From Bretschneidera sinensis (Eukaryota; Streptophyta; Magnoliopsida; Brassicales; Akaniaceae), in contig CM043700.1 of assembly GCA_023935145.1 (NCBI GenBank), positions 3,126,001-3,190,000 on the forward strand: 64,000 bases of DNA, in the 5' to 3' direction. Made by a program: the position numbers and the translations under genes. The notes under the pieces are model-generated. The model was not told where the DNA came from and searched no databases. It worked only from the letters and a program-made list of their open reading frames with translations. Below, in pieces: positions 34,271 through 48,206 of this stretch (position 1 is its first letter; the number at the start of each line of letters is the position of its first letter).

Positions 34271-35350
34271 TTTAAAAGGATTAATATATGGAACCACATT
34301 TCGAGTTTTGACCCAATCACACGCAGATATTTTTTATGGAAAATATTTTTAGTGCTAAACAACTAATTTGGAAAATCGATCGGGAAAGTTATTTCAAGGA
34401 ATTTTTTTTTTTAAAGTAAAAAAGTTGAACTTATCAACAAACATATGGTTAAATGGTAAGAGTTAATCTAATTTGTTAAAACATTTGAGTTTAAGATTTT
34501 TTTAAATTTATGTTTTCATTCTATGTCGAAACCCAATTTTTCTTAATAGGTATGTGGGTAGCTTAACTGTTTATCAATTTTTTTAACAAAAAAATTACAT
34601 GAAATTTGTAAAGTTTTAGTATTTAAATTTTTTATTTTTACGATAATAAAATTAGCGATCGTGATATATCACCTAACATATATTTACACAATTAACATGT
34701 TTTGATAAATTTTAATCTATTATCTAAAATTTAATTTTTCGTACAAAATTTAATAAATTTCAAATCATTGATAAAATACGGGTTAACTCATATTCTACAG
34801 TTTTTTTTTATTAAACTCACATATTAATTTTGAATAGTTGATTTATTACTTGAGTATTTTTGAATAGTAATGTTCAATCTTGAATTTTATTTTTAAATGT
34901 AATAATTTTTTTAAAGATAACTTTAAAAACTTTATGTAAAGAATTTTGTCTAAGTCTTGCCTATAAGAAATATGTCGATAATTAATCAAAATCAAAATAT
35001 GATCAAGTATAAAAATTGGGTTTATAAAATAAATAATTTAATATTTGAGTAAGAACGTATCTAACTTAAAGACAAATTGGGTCACTTGTCTTCACTCAAA
35101 TCTCAAAAACCTTTGAATTTTTTTAATACTAGATACCCCATTAATAATTCTTTCTTTTCTTGATAGAACTTTATCATATATTTATAAACCATAATCAAAA
35201 ACTACAGTCAGCAACTAACAGAGAATTCACAAAAGGAGGATCCTTTGTCCAAATAATCTCATTCTCGATATCCATACCTAGTTATTACATGGGCAACAGA
35301 ATTGCATCCCTTGGGGTCCAAATGAACTTGAAAACTTGGAACTGAGTTAC
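34271..35350. other. AT-rich intergenic DNA
   Basis: Upstream region of the SUA-like gene on the minus strand. No gene or classifiable transposon was seen. Long T and A runs are common. Confidence 0.5.
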
Positions 35351-35351
35351 T

Positions 35352-35590
35352 AGAGGCATGTTTGGTAACAGTTTTCAATTTTCAGTGTTCGAAAACTGTT
35401 TTCGAAAAATGAAAACTGAAAACAGTTTTATGATGTTTTCTAAAGAAAACATGTTTGGATAATTGTAACTCGAAAACTGTTTCCAAAACAGTTTTCAATG
35501 AAATATTGTTTGAATAATCTTATTTTGAAAACTGTTTTGAAAATAGAAAACTGTTTATATTACATATTCGTGTAATTATTTTCAGTTTTT
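35352..35590. repeat. MITE-like sequence with GAAAACNGTTTTC subterminal motifs
   Basis: Begins GGCATGTTTGGTAAC, typical of hAT-like or MITE ends (GGC..TGTTTGG), and is packed with AAAACTGTTTTC-type short palindromes. A related end, in the opposite orientation, lies at about 40170-40391. Target duplications were not established. Confidence 0.5.
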
Positions 35591-36239
35591 AGTGTTTAGT
35601 TTAAATTTTAATATCTAAAATTAATTTTATTTCTCATATTTACTAAATACATTTTTTTAAGCACACACCAAATACTTGAAAATAATTAATATTATTTTAT
35701 TTTTAAAATGTTAGTATTTTTTATATATCATCGATCAAACATGATAACACTCTTCCCCTGGTCATGTTATGTTTGTTTGTTAAATAAATTCTTAAAAATT
35801 AAAATGAAAAATACAATACAACTTTCATAATTTGATAAATATGAACAACAAAACCATCAAATACAATATTCAATTTTGTTCAATATCTAAAAGATGACAT
35901 ACTTTTATTCTTAAAAATAAGATAGTTGATGACAACTTTTACAATTTGATCTTGAAATTGAAGTTTTTTTTTTTTATATAAATTCTCAACTTCGAAACAA
36001 GCCAGGGTGTATTCGTTTATGGTGATAAAGCTACATTAACTAGAAGTCTAGAATGGAAATCAATGTTTAATTTACATTAACAAATATAAATAGGCAGATG
36101 GATGAGATATGCAACAAAAACAAAAACAAAATTATGCAATTTGCATACAATTCTATGCTAGTAAACACATTTTCTCACACTAGCACTAGAAGTGTTTTCA
36201 TACATGATAACTATGTAATACACAAAACACCCTAAACAC

Positions 36240-36420
36240 TTTTTTTTTTGGATAACGGACCATTACGACTGCCGCCACAATCATTGCCATAGGACCTTGT
36301 GGAGGATGTAATGTAAATCGCAGGATGTGCAGAGCAGTGGCAGGACTCGAACCCGAAACCTCACTGGGAAACCGTCATCTCAAAGGCCGAACTTACCACT
36401 GCGCCATATGCCCTGGAGGC
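36240..36420 (-). mobile_element. tRNA-derived SINE
   Basis: On the minus strand the element starts near AGGGCATATGGCGCAGTGG. A pol III A box (TGGCGCAGTGGTAAGT, complement of 36391-36406) and B box (GGGTTCGAGTCC, complement of 36343-36354) are spaced as in a tRNA gene. A body with CTCTGCACATCCTGCG follows, and a poly-A tail appears as T10 at 36240-36249. The flanks TAAACACTT and TGAACACGTT may be a diverged target duplication. A true tRNA gene is excluded because the sequence outside the promoter boxes does not form a cloverleaf and ends in poly-A. Confidence 0.85.
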
Positions 36421-36676
36421 TGAACACGTTCTTTTTCATTTTAAATGAATAGGTAGTGCCTCCAACAAGCAGCAATAATATTTACAAGACCAAGGTGTGA
36501 GAAAATATCATAACTCCATAAGTAGAGAAATAGATATCCCATCCAAGGGATTAATATACATATATTAGGGTAAGCAGTATCCTGTCCTGTAGAGTATATG
36601 ATAATTACATTAAAAATGATGCCAATAATTATGAGTGAATGAATGAGTAGTCAATTGAAACCAATCAACGGTGTCA

Positions 36677-38807
<2,131 letters not shown>

Positions 38808-39157
38808 AGAGTAGAGCAAAAAATAAGGAATTTAGTTAAGAAAAAACAGAGTAATTTAAAAGATAAGTTCAAAAGTATGCTGTTCAGCAGGCATTTTGAA
38901 GATCCAAATGGAATTCAATCAGTGCGTTAAGCTTAAACCTAAGATTCAAGATGAGTCCACCCTGTATTGATAACAGGCTTTGAGTAGAACGTCTTTTTTT
39001 TTTTTTTTTTCGTTTTCGTGAAACATAAATTGGTTTGTTGAATAATTTAGGACAAGTCCCTCTAGTTAGATAAATGTGTTTATATCGCCAAAAAGCAGTT
39101 GTTGTATGCTGGTTTAGCAGGATGTTACTAGGACATGAGAAGCTTTAACGAATAGAA

Positions 39158-39244
39158 TTAGGGCGCTCTTTGGGTACATATTTAAGCTTCGAGCAAAAAT
39201 TGCTTTGATCAGCAAGCTGAAATCTGAACCCAAACGGCGCCTAA
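39158..39244. repeat. Short MITE with imperfect terminal inverted repeats
   Basis: The left end TTAGGGCGCTCTTTGGGT (39158-39175) pairs with ACCCAAACGGCGCCTAA (39228-39244). The total length is about 87 bp. The GGGCGC...GGCGCC ends resemble widespread plant MITEs. No certain target duplication. Confidence 0.6.
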
Positions 39245-39259
39245 ATACAATATGTTGGT

Positions 39260-40170
39260 AGAAATGCTTTGTAACAGTCCTAAATGAAGAACAGTATTGA
39301 TCACCAGATGCTAAATTATAGACTTCTACATAATTATCCTAGATTTCAAATCTTATTATCCAAACCACATGTTCTTTAACATTAAAGAATTTTCCACTAG
39401 AATTGGTGAAATGAAAAGTCTAATCACTGAGTGATTTTAGAAATTATACATGTTAGAAGTCAAAACTCAGTTTCTCGATCAAACCAGCAACAATGTCTTA
39501 AAGCATAGTGCTCTTCAGGATTTGAGAAACCAGTTCGTGAATCCGGGGGAGATGCTAGATTTGCGATTGTGTGGATCTAACGGAGACAATGGTGAGTTCG
39601 ACAGAGAGGAAACGGTGACTGTGAACTTAATTAAGTGGCCAAGAACTATAAAATGAAATCAAGAAGACGAAGGATGAAATTCTGGAAATCTATTAACAAA
39701 AGAGAGCTGTTTGAAAGAAGGGAAAATTTTGTTTGGTTTCTCGGAAAATCTCAGAGAACTCAGAAGTTTTAGCTCATGCAACCATAGATTCTCATATCAA
39801 ATAAGAAACCTACTCTGATTTAGTTTTTTTTTCTGGGATTTGAACTGAGATAAGGTTGAGTGACAATATGTGTTTGGGAACTAAGAAAATGAGGGAAAAT
39901 TTCTCTCCTCTCTTCTGGGTTTCTTGGAGGCCTACGTCACCATTGTGATTTCTGTGGAAGAGGAAAGAGAGACTCGGTTAAGAGAAAGAACGGACAAAGA
40001 AAGTGAAAAGAAAGGAAACAGGGAGAGAGAAGGATGAAGGCGTTGCAGAGAGAGGGAAGATGGAGAGGAAGAGTATTGGAGAAGGAGAAGGCGAAGTCAC
40101 GTGAGTGAGAGAAGAGCTCTGTGAGTGTTTTTGGGATAGTGATGGAGGAAGAGAATTAGGAAAGTGAAAT
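39260..40170. other. Upstream region of the GSDA-like gene
   Basis: The strand is purine-rich between about 39950 and 40150 (CT-rich on the minus strand), as in plant 5' leaders and promoters. A short plausible coding-like segment on the minus strand (SPLSPLDPHNRKSSISPGF at about 39530-39610) is unassigned. No gene is supported. Confidence 0.4.
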
Positions 40171-40391
40171 CATGAAAGTGAAAATTGGACAGTGTTTTAA
40201 GACTAAAAACTCCAATTGGGAGTTTTCAAATATCAGTGTTTGAAAACACATTTTTACAAAACAGTGTTTAAAAACTATTTTTGAACACTACTTACCAAAT
40301 ATATTACCCAGTGTTTGAAAAGTATTTTTAGAGTTTGAAAACTAAAAAGGATTTTTGAAAACCCTTTCCAAACAAGGCCTAGCTTTTTTAT
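40170..40391. repeat. MITE-like sequence with GTGTTTGAAAA motifs
   Basis: Contains repeated CAGTGTTTGAAAA motifs and ends AACCCTTTCCAAACAAGGCC, which read in reverse is a GGCCTTGTTTGG type terminus. It resembles the sequence at 35352-35590 in motif content. The two could be separate elements or the opposed ends of one larger one. Confidence 0.45.
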
Positions 40392-40931
40392 TATCTTGTT
40401 TAGGAGTTGCTTAAATGTAATTTAAATTACTAAAACTTAAAATTTAACTCTAAAAACTTTAAATTGCATTCAAGTAAATGCCTAAACAACACCTATATTC
40501 TCTATAATACTACTAGTAGTGGAGAAGTCTTCTTCCTCGTGCTTCTAGTTGCCAAAATTTCATTCAAAATTGAAAATGTAAAAGAAAAAATATTTTAAAA
40601 AATTAATACATTAATATATAATTTTTGTTGAGTTTTAAGTTCCAAAACCAATCATAAACTATTGCATATTTTAATGAAAACACATTGATTAATTAGATAG
40701 TCAATCAAACTAGTCAGGCTTAATGAGTCACTAACTCACAATTACACCAACTAGCGAATCTTATCTCTCTAGGTGATGCTGACGGGGTGACCTAACTATT
40801 TATCGTGGGTGTAGAAGCCCGACATGTTCTCATGGGTTATTGTAATTTATGAGCTTGAGTTTATTTGTTTGAGATTGGATCATGTTTATTATTGATATGA
40901 GTTTCTTTGTAACAAGTTGGAGTATGTGTAT

Positions 40932-41090
40932 GCTCCAGCTTGAGGGAGAGTATTGAGAGTCTAATTAAGTTTATGTTGAGAGTCCTATTAAGTGTCCTAG
41001 TAGGCTTCTTAGTTTTACTTAGTTTATGTCTCCTAGTCCTATTAAGTTTGATATTCAAAAGTCTATATATAGGACTATTGAATTGTATTC
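40932..41090 (+). repeat. Copia 3' end and LTR fragment, interrupted by the Sirevirus insertion
   Basis: A purine tract (TTGAGGGAGAGTA, about 40940-40952) is followed by a probable LTR start TTGAGAGTC, with internal near-repeats of GAGAGTC(C/T)(T)A(A/T)TTAAG. The sequence is cut at 41090 by the larger element and appears to resume at 51386 (TATTCAAATAATTAAC). Assignment rests on the purine tract-LTR arrangement. Confidence 0.5.
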
Positions 41091-42310
41091 TGTTGACCTT
41101 CGCCCGTATTTTAATGATGGCAAAACAGAACTGTTATTTAACTTACATGTTTAAACTAAGTTGTATTAAGGATCAAACACAGTCAACCAAGGAACAAAGT
41201 GCAAAAACTCGAACCAAATCAAGTATCAAGTGAAGACTGAAGATCTAGAATAGGTCTTAAGGTTTAGAACCAATGTAAGTCTCACTCATACATTGTATTA
41301 GCTTGTTCAAAAACTCAAACATAAAAGGTTTTTCTAAAACCATTATTTTTAAAATGTTTTTGATGAAAAACAGAAGAAAAACTGGGTTGGAAGACAACCC
41401 AGTCGACTTGGTACATATACCAGTCAACTGGTATATGGGTCAGAAGGTACCCAGTCAACTGGATGAATTAACCCAGTCGACTGGATGAAACAACCCAGTC
41501 GACTGGTAAAATGGACAGAAAGTCCCCAGTCGACTGGATGATATATACTAGTCGACTGGATACCCAAAAGGTCTGAAAACGAGTATTTTTCAAGTGAACC
41601 CAGTCGACTGGTATCTCGACCCAGTCGACTGGTAATTCAAAAATATGACCGTTGGACTCCAAATCTGAACGTTTTAAAGTAAATATTTTTCAAATTAAAG
41701 TCCTAAACGGCCATATTAATTGATAGCTATATAAACCCATTCAGTTAAGCATTCAATAACAAGCTGCACATATTCAAAAAGAGTTGATCTCACATAATCA
41801 ATTTTTTATACTCTTGAAACACAAAAAGCTTTGAAATAATCTTATTGAGCCATTTCTTCAAGCTTTACTTTGAAAGAGAGACATTTCTGTTGTAATAAGC
41901 TTTTATTTGCTGTTTCTCTACCTTTTACTTTACACCATCTTTGTAAAGGGATTACTTCCGAGAGGAAGGGGAAACTTCCGAAAGGAAGGGGATTTTTCGG
42001 TTTAAGCAATTCCTGTAATTTGCTTGTGTACAGTTTGTGCAACACCCGGCTAAGTTGTGCGACTAAGTTTTCTTAGTGGATTACTTCAAGGTGTTCCTTG
42101 AAGAGAGTGGACGTAGGGTCGGAACGAATCCGATATTGCCGAACCACTATAACTGTGTTTGCATCCTCTTTCCTTAAACTCTTTATTTACAGCTCATTAC
42201 TTGTATTTATTATCTGTTGCTTGTTAGTTTTTATAAACTTATATTAATTCCGCGAAAAGTTTTTAAAAACCCAATTCACCCCCCCTCTTGGGTTGAAACC
42301 TCGAGCTAAA
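41091..42310 (+). repeat. 5' LTR of the Sirevirus-like element
   Basis: 1220 bp. A cluster of nine CCAGTCGACTGG-type palindromes, four of them degenerate, lies at about 41398-41633. A TATA box (TATATAAA, 41728-41735) follows. A near-duplicated ACTTCCGA(G/A)AGGAAGGGG block is at about 41956-41990. The 3' copy is 30 bp longer, mostly because of one extra palindrome unit. Confidence 0.92.
41398..41633 (+). repeat. CCAGTCGACTGG palindrome cluster in the 5' LTR
   Basis: Nine copies of CAGTCGACTGG or close variants, spaced roughly 15-45 bp, lie upstream of the LTR TATA box. The full 12-mer is a perfect palindrome. The 3' LTR cluster (about 50445-50710) has about ten copies, nine exact. Arrays of palindromes in the LTR are known for Sireviruses, although with a different core sequence. 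Confidence 0.92.
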
Positions 42311-42312
42311 AT

Positions 42313-42324
42313 TGGTATCAGAGC
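42313..42324 (+). other. Primer binding site, initiator tRNA-Met
   Basis: TGGTATCAGAGC, complementary to the 3' end of initiator tRNA-Met, starts two bases after the 5' LTR. This is the standard primer for plant Copia elements. Confidence 0.92.
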
Positions 42325-42365
42325 CTCGTTCTCTTTATTAGGCTTAAAATCCTAGAGTTGATCCA

Positions 42366-44386
42366 ATGGCAGCAAATAGCTACTCTGAGGGACACTCTTA
42401 TACTATACCACCATTGTTTAATGGCTCAAATTATAACTATTGAAAAAATAGAATGAAAATCTTCGTCGAAGGACAAGATTACAATCTATGGAGAATTATA
42501 GAAGAAGGACCTAAAATTCCTTCAAAAGAAATAGTTATTGGAGAGACTCTTCATACAATGCCTAAACTCAAAACTGAGTTTACTGACGAGGATTGTAAAA
42601 CGATGTCTCTCAATAGTAGAGCAACAAGCATGCTACATTGTGCATTAGATATTTCTGAATATAACAAAATATCTGCATGCGTTTCTGCTAAAGAAATATG
42701 GGACAAATTGCAAGTCACATATGAAGGAACAAGTGAAGTAAAAAAGTCTAAAATTTACATGCTAATTTCTGAGTATGAATCTTTTAAGATGTCTCCTAAC
42801 GAAACCATTTCCGAAATGCACTCACGATTCACTACTATTATAAATGGTTTAAAATTGCTTGGCAAGAATATTGAGGAAGTTGAACTAACCAGAAAATTCT
42901 TAAGATCTCTGCCACCAGAATGGAAACCAGAGAGGACAGCCATTCAGGAGGCTAAAAATCTTGACAAGCTTGATGTTGAGACGCTGCTTGGGTCATTATT
43001 AACATACGAGATGGAAGAAATGACTCCCATCATCAATGATGATGAGAAGAAGAAAAAGCAAATTGCTCTCAAAGCTTCTACGAGCAACAAAGAAAAGGAA
43101 TTAGAACAAGAAGCAGAGAGAAGTGAAGAGGATGGTGAAATGGCTTTAATCACCAAACGATTCCATAGGTTCTTAAAGAAAAGCAAGAAACCTTACTCAA
43201 AGGATCCCACCTCAAAAAGGGAACCACTTATGTGCTATGGCTGCAAAAGCCAGGACATATAAAAGCTGATTATCCGGTTTCAAACAAACCATACAAGGGC
43301 TTCAAGAAGAAAGCTATGGTAGCAACTACCTGGAGCGATGACGAAGAAGATGAGACATCAGACAAAGAAATCGGATACGAGGAAATTGCCAACCTTTGTT
43401 TGATGGCAATCGATGATGAAAGTGAGGTAACATCTTCTCTCTCTTCAAAAAATAATATTGTTACTAGTAGTGAAGAACTGCTAGAAGTCATAAATGAAAT
43501 GCATGAAGAATTAAAGAAATTTGATTCTAGAAATTCTGTTCTTAAGAAAGAAGTATCATCTCTTTCTAAAGAAATGATAATTCTTAGAGAAGAAAAAGAA
43601 AAATTATCATCTTTACTGTATGATTCGTCTCAAGATTTTCTTAAAGATGAAAATGAGAATTTGAAAAATAAAATTTCTGAATTAAACAGCACTATATCTA
43701 GACTTATGCTTGGTAAAGAAAAACTTTATGAAGTGCTTTCTTCCCAAAGATTAAGTGGAGGAAAATCTGGTGTAGGATATTCTCCATTGGGAAAACAAAA
43801 AACAAAAGAGAGCTTATTCATGAAAGCCTTTTGTGTAGATGAAGCTTCTACTTCAAAAGCTCATAGCATTGTTAAAAGCACTCCCTCGATAAATGCTAGG
43901 AAGTCTAGAAACTTAAATGATCATACTAAATTGAAGCATTCTAAAAATACTCATGCTTATATGTATGCTCATTCTAGAAATGCTCATACACATCCTAAAA
44001 ATAATTATTATGTTCATTCTAAGAACAATGTGTATAATCAAAGAATGCATTCTGCTCGTGCTCATCCTAGGAATTATCATCATGGGTATCCTAGAATGCA
44101 TCATCATACTCTTTATAGAAATGACATGAATTTTCATACTCCTTACTATAGAAACATGTATCCTAGGAACTATTATCCTAAGGTTTATAGGAATTCACAT
44201 GTAAGACATCCTAGAAATTTCTATGACTATCATGCTAGGACTGTGCATCATCAACTTGTTCATAGAGCACCTCATATTAAGAAAGTATGGGTCCCAAAAG
44301 GAACTGTATTTTTCAGGACTAACCCCAAAGGACCCAAGAAATTTTGGGTACCTAAAAGTGCTATCGTATATCCTTGTGTGATGTAG
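42366..44386 (+). pseudogene. Sirevirus-like gag, broken
   Basis: The frame starts at ATG 42366, with a TGA at 42441 where a Trp is conserved, then runs as a UBN2-type gag core (AKEIWDKLQVTYEGTSEVKK, HSRFTTIINGLKLLGK, FLRSLPPEW). A frameshift in an A-run near 43245 falls inside the zinc knuckle (CYGCK...GHIKAD), whose last Cys is also replaced by Tyr. The next frame (43232-44386) has a Lys/Glu/Leu-rich coiled coil (about 43490-43740) and an unusual tail rich in His, Asn, Tyr and Arg (about 43910-44270). It ends in WVPK repeats and a TAG at 44384, with pol in the same frame beyond it. Gag forms the intracellular particle. Confidence 0.88.
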
Positions 44387-47300
44387 ATTTGTCTTCACAC
44401 CAAGGAGAAAAGTAACTGTTGGTACCTTGATAGTGGTTGCTCGAAGCATATGACCGGTGATAAAAGCGTATTCAAGGAGCTAACTCTAAGAGATGGTGGA
44501 CTTGTGACCATTGGAGACAATACTAAAATAAAGATCATCGGGCATGGAAAAGTTGGTAATGATTTCTCAACCTTAGATAATGTATTGCTAGTACAAGGCC
44601 TTAAGCCAAATTTACTTAGCATTAGTCAATTATGTGACAAAGGATATAAAGTCACATTTGAGACCTCTCATTGTCTAGTTATAGACATCAAGAGCAACAA
44701 GATCAAATTCATTGGCCATAGACATGAAAATGTCTATATAGTTGATTTGAAATCTTTGCATTCCGATAATGAAAAATGTTTTCCTGCTTTTAGTGAAAAT
44801 CAATGTCTATGGCATAGAAGGCTTGGTCATGTAAACATGAATTTGCTAAAAATTGTTTCAAGAAAAGATTTAGTTATTGGACTTCCTAAAATCAATTTTG
44901 AGAAAGAAAAAATTTGCAATGCTTGTCAAATGGGAAAACAATCTAGGATATCCTTTAAAGCAAAAAATGTAGTCTCAACTACTAGACCTTTGAAACTTTT
45001 GCATATGGACTTATTTGGTCCATTTAGTACCATTAGTCTAGGTGGCCATCAATATGCTCTTGTTATTGTTGATGACTATTCAAGATATACCTTTGTTATT
45101 TTTATTGCTTATAAGGATGAAGCTTTCAAAGGATTTGAAAAGTTTTGCAAAAAGGTACAAAATGAAAAAAGGAATTTGTATATCAAGCATAAGAAGTGAT
45201 CATGGCAAAGAATTTGAAAATCAAAGCTTTTCAAAATTTTGTGATAAAAATAGAATTAATCACAACTTTTCAGCTCCTAGAACTCCTCAACAAAATGGAG
45301 TTGTTGAGAGGAAAAATAGAGTTCTAGAAGAATTTTCAAGAACAATGCTTTGTGAAAATAATTTACCAAAATATTTTTGGGCTGAAGCCGTGAATACTTC
45401 TTGCTATATTTTAAATAGAATTTTGATAAGGCCCTTGCTTGATAAAACACCATATGAACTATGGAAAGGGAGAAAGCCCAATATTTCCTATTTTCGTGCC
45501 TTTGGTAGTAAGTGCTTCATCTTAAATAACAATAAAACTAACTTGGGTAAATTTGATTCTAAGACCGATGAAGGGATATTTTTAGGATATTCAACTACTA
45601 GTAAGGCTTATAGAGTTTTCAATAAGAGAACTCTAGTAGTAGAAGAATCTGTGCATGTAACTATTGATGAATCTAACCCAATGAGTAGTGGAGAAGTTTC
45701 CTTTAAAGATGATGCAGATTTTATTCCAAGAATGGGAACTCCTACTCCCATTGTTGACCCAAAAGTGAGTTCTTCTCAAACAAATGAAAGGATGGCAACT
45801 CCCAATTTGGACCAACCATTCTCAAGTCAACAAGAGGAAAATCTACCCAAGGATTGGAGGTATGAAAATCATCATCCAATTGATCAAGTAATTTGTGATC
45901 CTTCACAAGGGGTAAGAACTCGCTCTTCCATTAGAAATATTTGCAATTTTGTAGCTTATTTGTCTCAAGTAGAACCTAAGACATTTATAGAAGCTGAAAA
46001 AGATAATGATTGGATAATTGCAATGCAGGAAGAGATAAATCAATTTGAGAGAAACAATGTTTGGAAACTAGTTCCAAGACCTAAAGATCATTCAATTATT
46101 GGAACTATATGGGTATATAGAAATAAAATGGATGAAAATGGTATAGTAACTAGAAATAAGGCTAGACTAGTTGCTAAGGGATATAACCAAGAGGAAGGAA
46201 TAGATTTTGATGAAACTTATGCTCCTGTAGCTAGATTAGAAGCTATTCGAATGTTATTAGCCTTTGCATGCTTTAATAAATTCAAGCTATTTCAAATGGA
46301 TGTGAAAAGTGCCTTTTTAAATGGCTTTATAGAAGAAGAGGTTTATGTTGAACAACCTCTTGGATTTGAAAATCCTAGTCTTCCAAATCATGTCTATAAA
46401 CTTTCTAAAGCTCTATATGGGTTGAAGCAAGCTCCAAGAGCATGGTATGAAAGATTAAGTAAATTTTTGATTAACAATGATTTTGTAAGAGGTAAAATAG
46501 ACACAACTCTCTTCACAAAAACTCACAAGAATGACACTTTGATAGTTCAAATATATGTTGATGATATTATATTTGGTGCTACTAATGAATCTATGTGTCA
46601 AGAGTTTGCAAAGTGCATGCAAGGTGAATTTGAAATGAGCATGATGGGAGAACTTACCTACTTCCTTGGACTGCAAATCAAGCAACTAAAAAGAGGTATC
46701 TTTATCAATCAACAAAAGTACATCAAAGATCTACTAAAAAGGTTCGGGATGGAAAGCTCAAAGCCAATTGGAACGCCTATGAGCACAACCACCAAACTTG
46801 ATCTCGATGAAGGAGGTAAAACTGTAGATTCTAAATATTATAGAAGCATGATAGGTGCTTTACTATATTTGACTGCAAGTAGACCTGATATAATGTTCAA
46901 TGTATGCATGTGTGCTAGATTTCAGTCTAATCCTAAGGAATCACATGTAGTTGCAATAAAAAGAATCCTTAGATATCTACAAGGGACCCAGACCATAGGA
47001 TTATGGTACTCTAGAGAATCATCTTTTGAGCTAGTAGGATATTCAGATGCTGATTTTGCTGGATGCAGGTTAGATAGAAAGAGCACAAGTGGAACATGCC
47101 AATTCTTAGGTGCTATGTTAACTTCTTGGTTCTCCAAGAAACAGAATTCAGTTGCACTATCAACCGCTGAGGCGGAATATGTAGTAGCTGGCAGTTGTTG
47201 TGCCCAAATACTATGGATGAAACAACAACTAGAAGACTATGGCATGAGTCTAAAAAATATTCTATATTTTGTGATAATACTAGTGCCATCAACCTAACCA

Positions 47301-47572
47301 AAAATCCTATTCAGCACTCTAGAACCAAACATATAGAGATTAGACATCATTTCCTAAGAGATCATGCTCAAAAAGGTGATATAAGATTAGAATTCATACC
47401 TTCAGAAGATCAAATTGCTGATATTCTTACGAAACCCTTAAGTGAAGCTAGTTTTTGTAAGATTAGAATGTTGATGGGATTGCTTGATTTTGATAAACTA
47501 AATGTTTGCTTGCATCTCATTTCATCATTTGCAAGTTTGACATTGAGTGATAGAGTATTAATTCATGTTTAA
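44387..47572 (+). pseudogene. Sirevirus-like pol (protease, integrase, RT, RNase H), broken
   Basis: Protease: WYLDSGCSKHMTGD near 44422. Integrase: zinc-binding WHRRLGHVN..., C.AC..GK, then the core [19 protein letters not shown] and, after a frameshift, SDHGKEFEN and [14 protein letters not shown]: conserved blocks include [22 protein letters not shown] and [12 protein letters not shown]; the catalytic YVDD is at 46554-46565. RNase H: SDADFAG...KSTSG, then STAEAEY. Frameshifts lie near 45170 (an A-run) and near 47260, where the frame changes just before the conserved CDNTSAI block; the last part is 47195-47572. A TAG separates it from gag. The enzymes would copy and insert element RNA; this copy cannot make them as one protein. 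Confidence 0.92.
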
Positions 47573-47644
47573 TTATTCCCCTCACTCAAAAATGTCATAG
47601 ATAAACAAAATCGTGCTAAAAAATTCAGGACTGGAAATTTTACT

Positions 47645-47995
47645 CAAGATCCAGTCGACTGGTAAATGTGCTCCAGTCGACTGGTAAGTCTCTGCCTGAT
47701 CTTTCAGTCGACTGGTACTTTTGACCCAGTCGACTGGTAATTCTCTGCCAAATATTCCAGATGACTAGTAAGTCTTCTCCAGTCGTCTATAAGATCAAAT
47801 CCTATTTGGAGCCAATTTTTTGAAAAACCCTTGTCCTCCAGTCGACTGGTAAAGTTAACCCAGTCGACTGGTAACTCATTGCCAGTTTACCCAGTCGACT
47901 GGTACGTTTACCCAGTCGACTGGTAAAGAAACTGTTTATCTTTTCAAAGGGACCCAGTCGACTGGTATATCGACCCCAGTCGACTGGTATCGCGA
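47645..47995 (+). repeat. CCAGTCGACTGG palindrome array between pol and the extra ORF
   Basis: About twelve units: ten carry exact CAGTCGACTGG and two are degenerate (near 47757 and 47778). Most are followed by TAA, TAC or TAT. The array lies just upstream of the additional ORF, outside the LTRs, yet uses the same 12-mer and similar spacers (TACTTTTGACC, TAAGTCT) as the LTR arrays. Confidence 0.93.
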
Positions 47996-48206
47996 TTCTA
48001 TAAAAGGGACTGTTCATTTTCGCCATTTTCAAAGAGCCCAAGCTTTCTCTCTCTAGAAAAATTCATCATTTTGATCCAAAAACCATCCAAATCCCTTCTA
48101 AACACACCGATCTACACATTCCTAAAGAGATTTTTAACTTTCTACGGTTAAAATCTCTCATTTTTACCAAAATCCTTTTTTTTTAAAAACTCCAGATTTC
48201 TCCAAA

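Noticed and set aside
36343..36406. Possible tRNA gene
   Set aside because: A and B boxes are present, but the body continues beyond a tRNA and ends in poly-A, which fits a SINE.
43913..44137. Met/Ile-rich minus-strand frame
   Set aside because: It is antisense to the His/Asn/Tyr-rich gag tail; the repeated CAT codons read as ATG on the other strand.
47645..47995. CRISPR-like array
   Set aside because: Regularly recurring palindromes with short spacers superficially resemble one, but spacers are of uneven length, are shared with the LTR arrays, and the DNA is plant nuclear.
47802..48041. 79-codon minus-strand frame with repeated TSRLG
   Set aside because: It is a translation of the CCAGTCGACTGG array and has no independent support.
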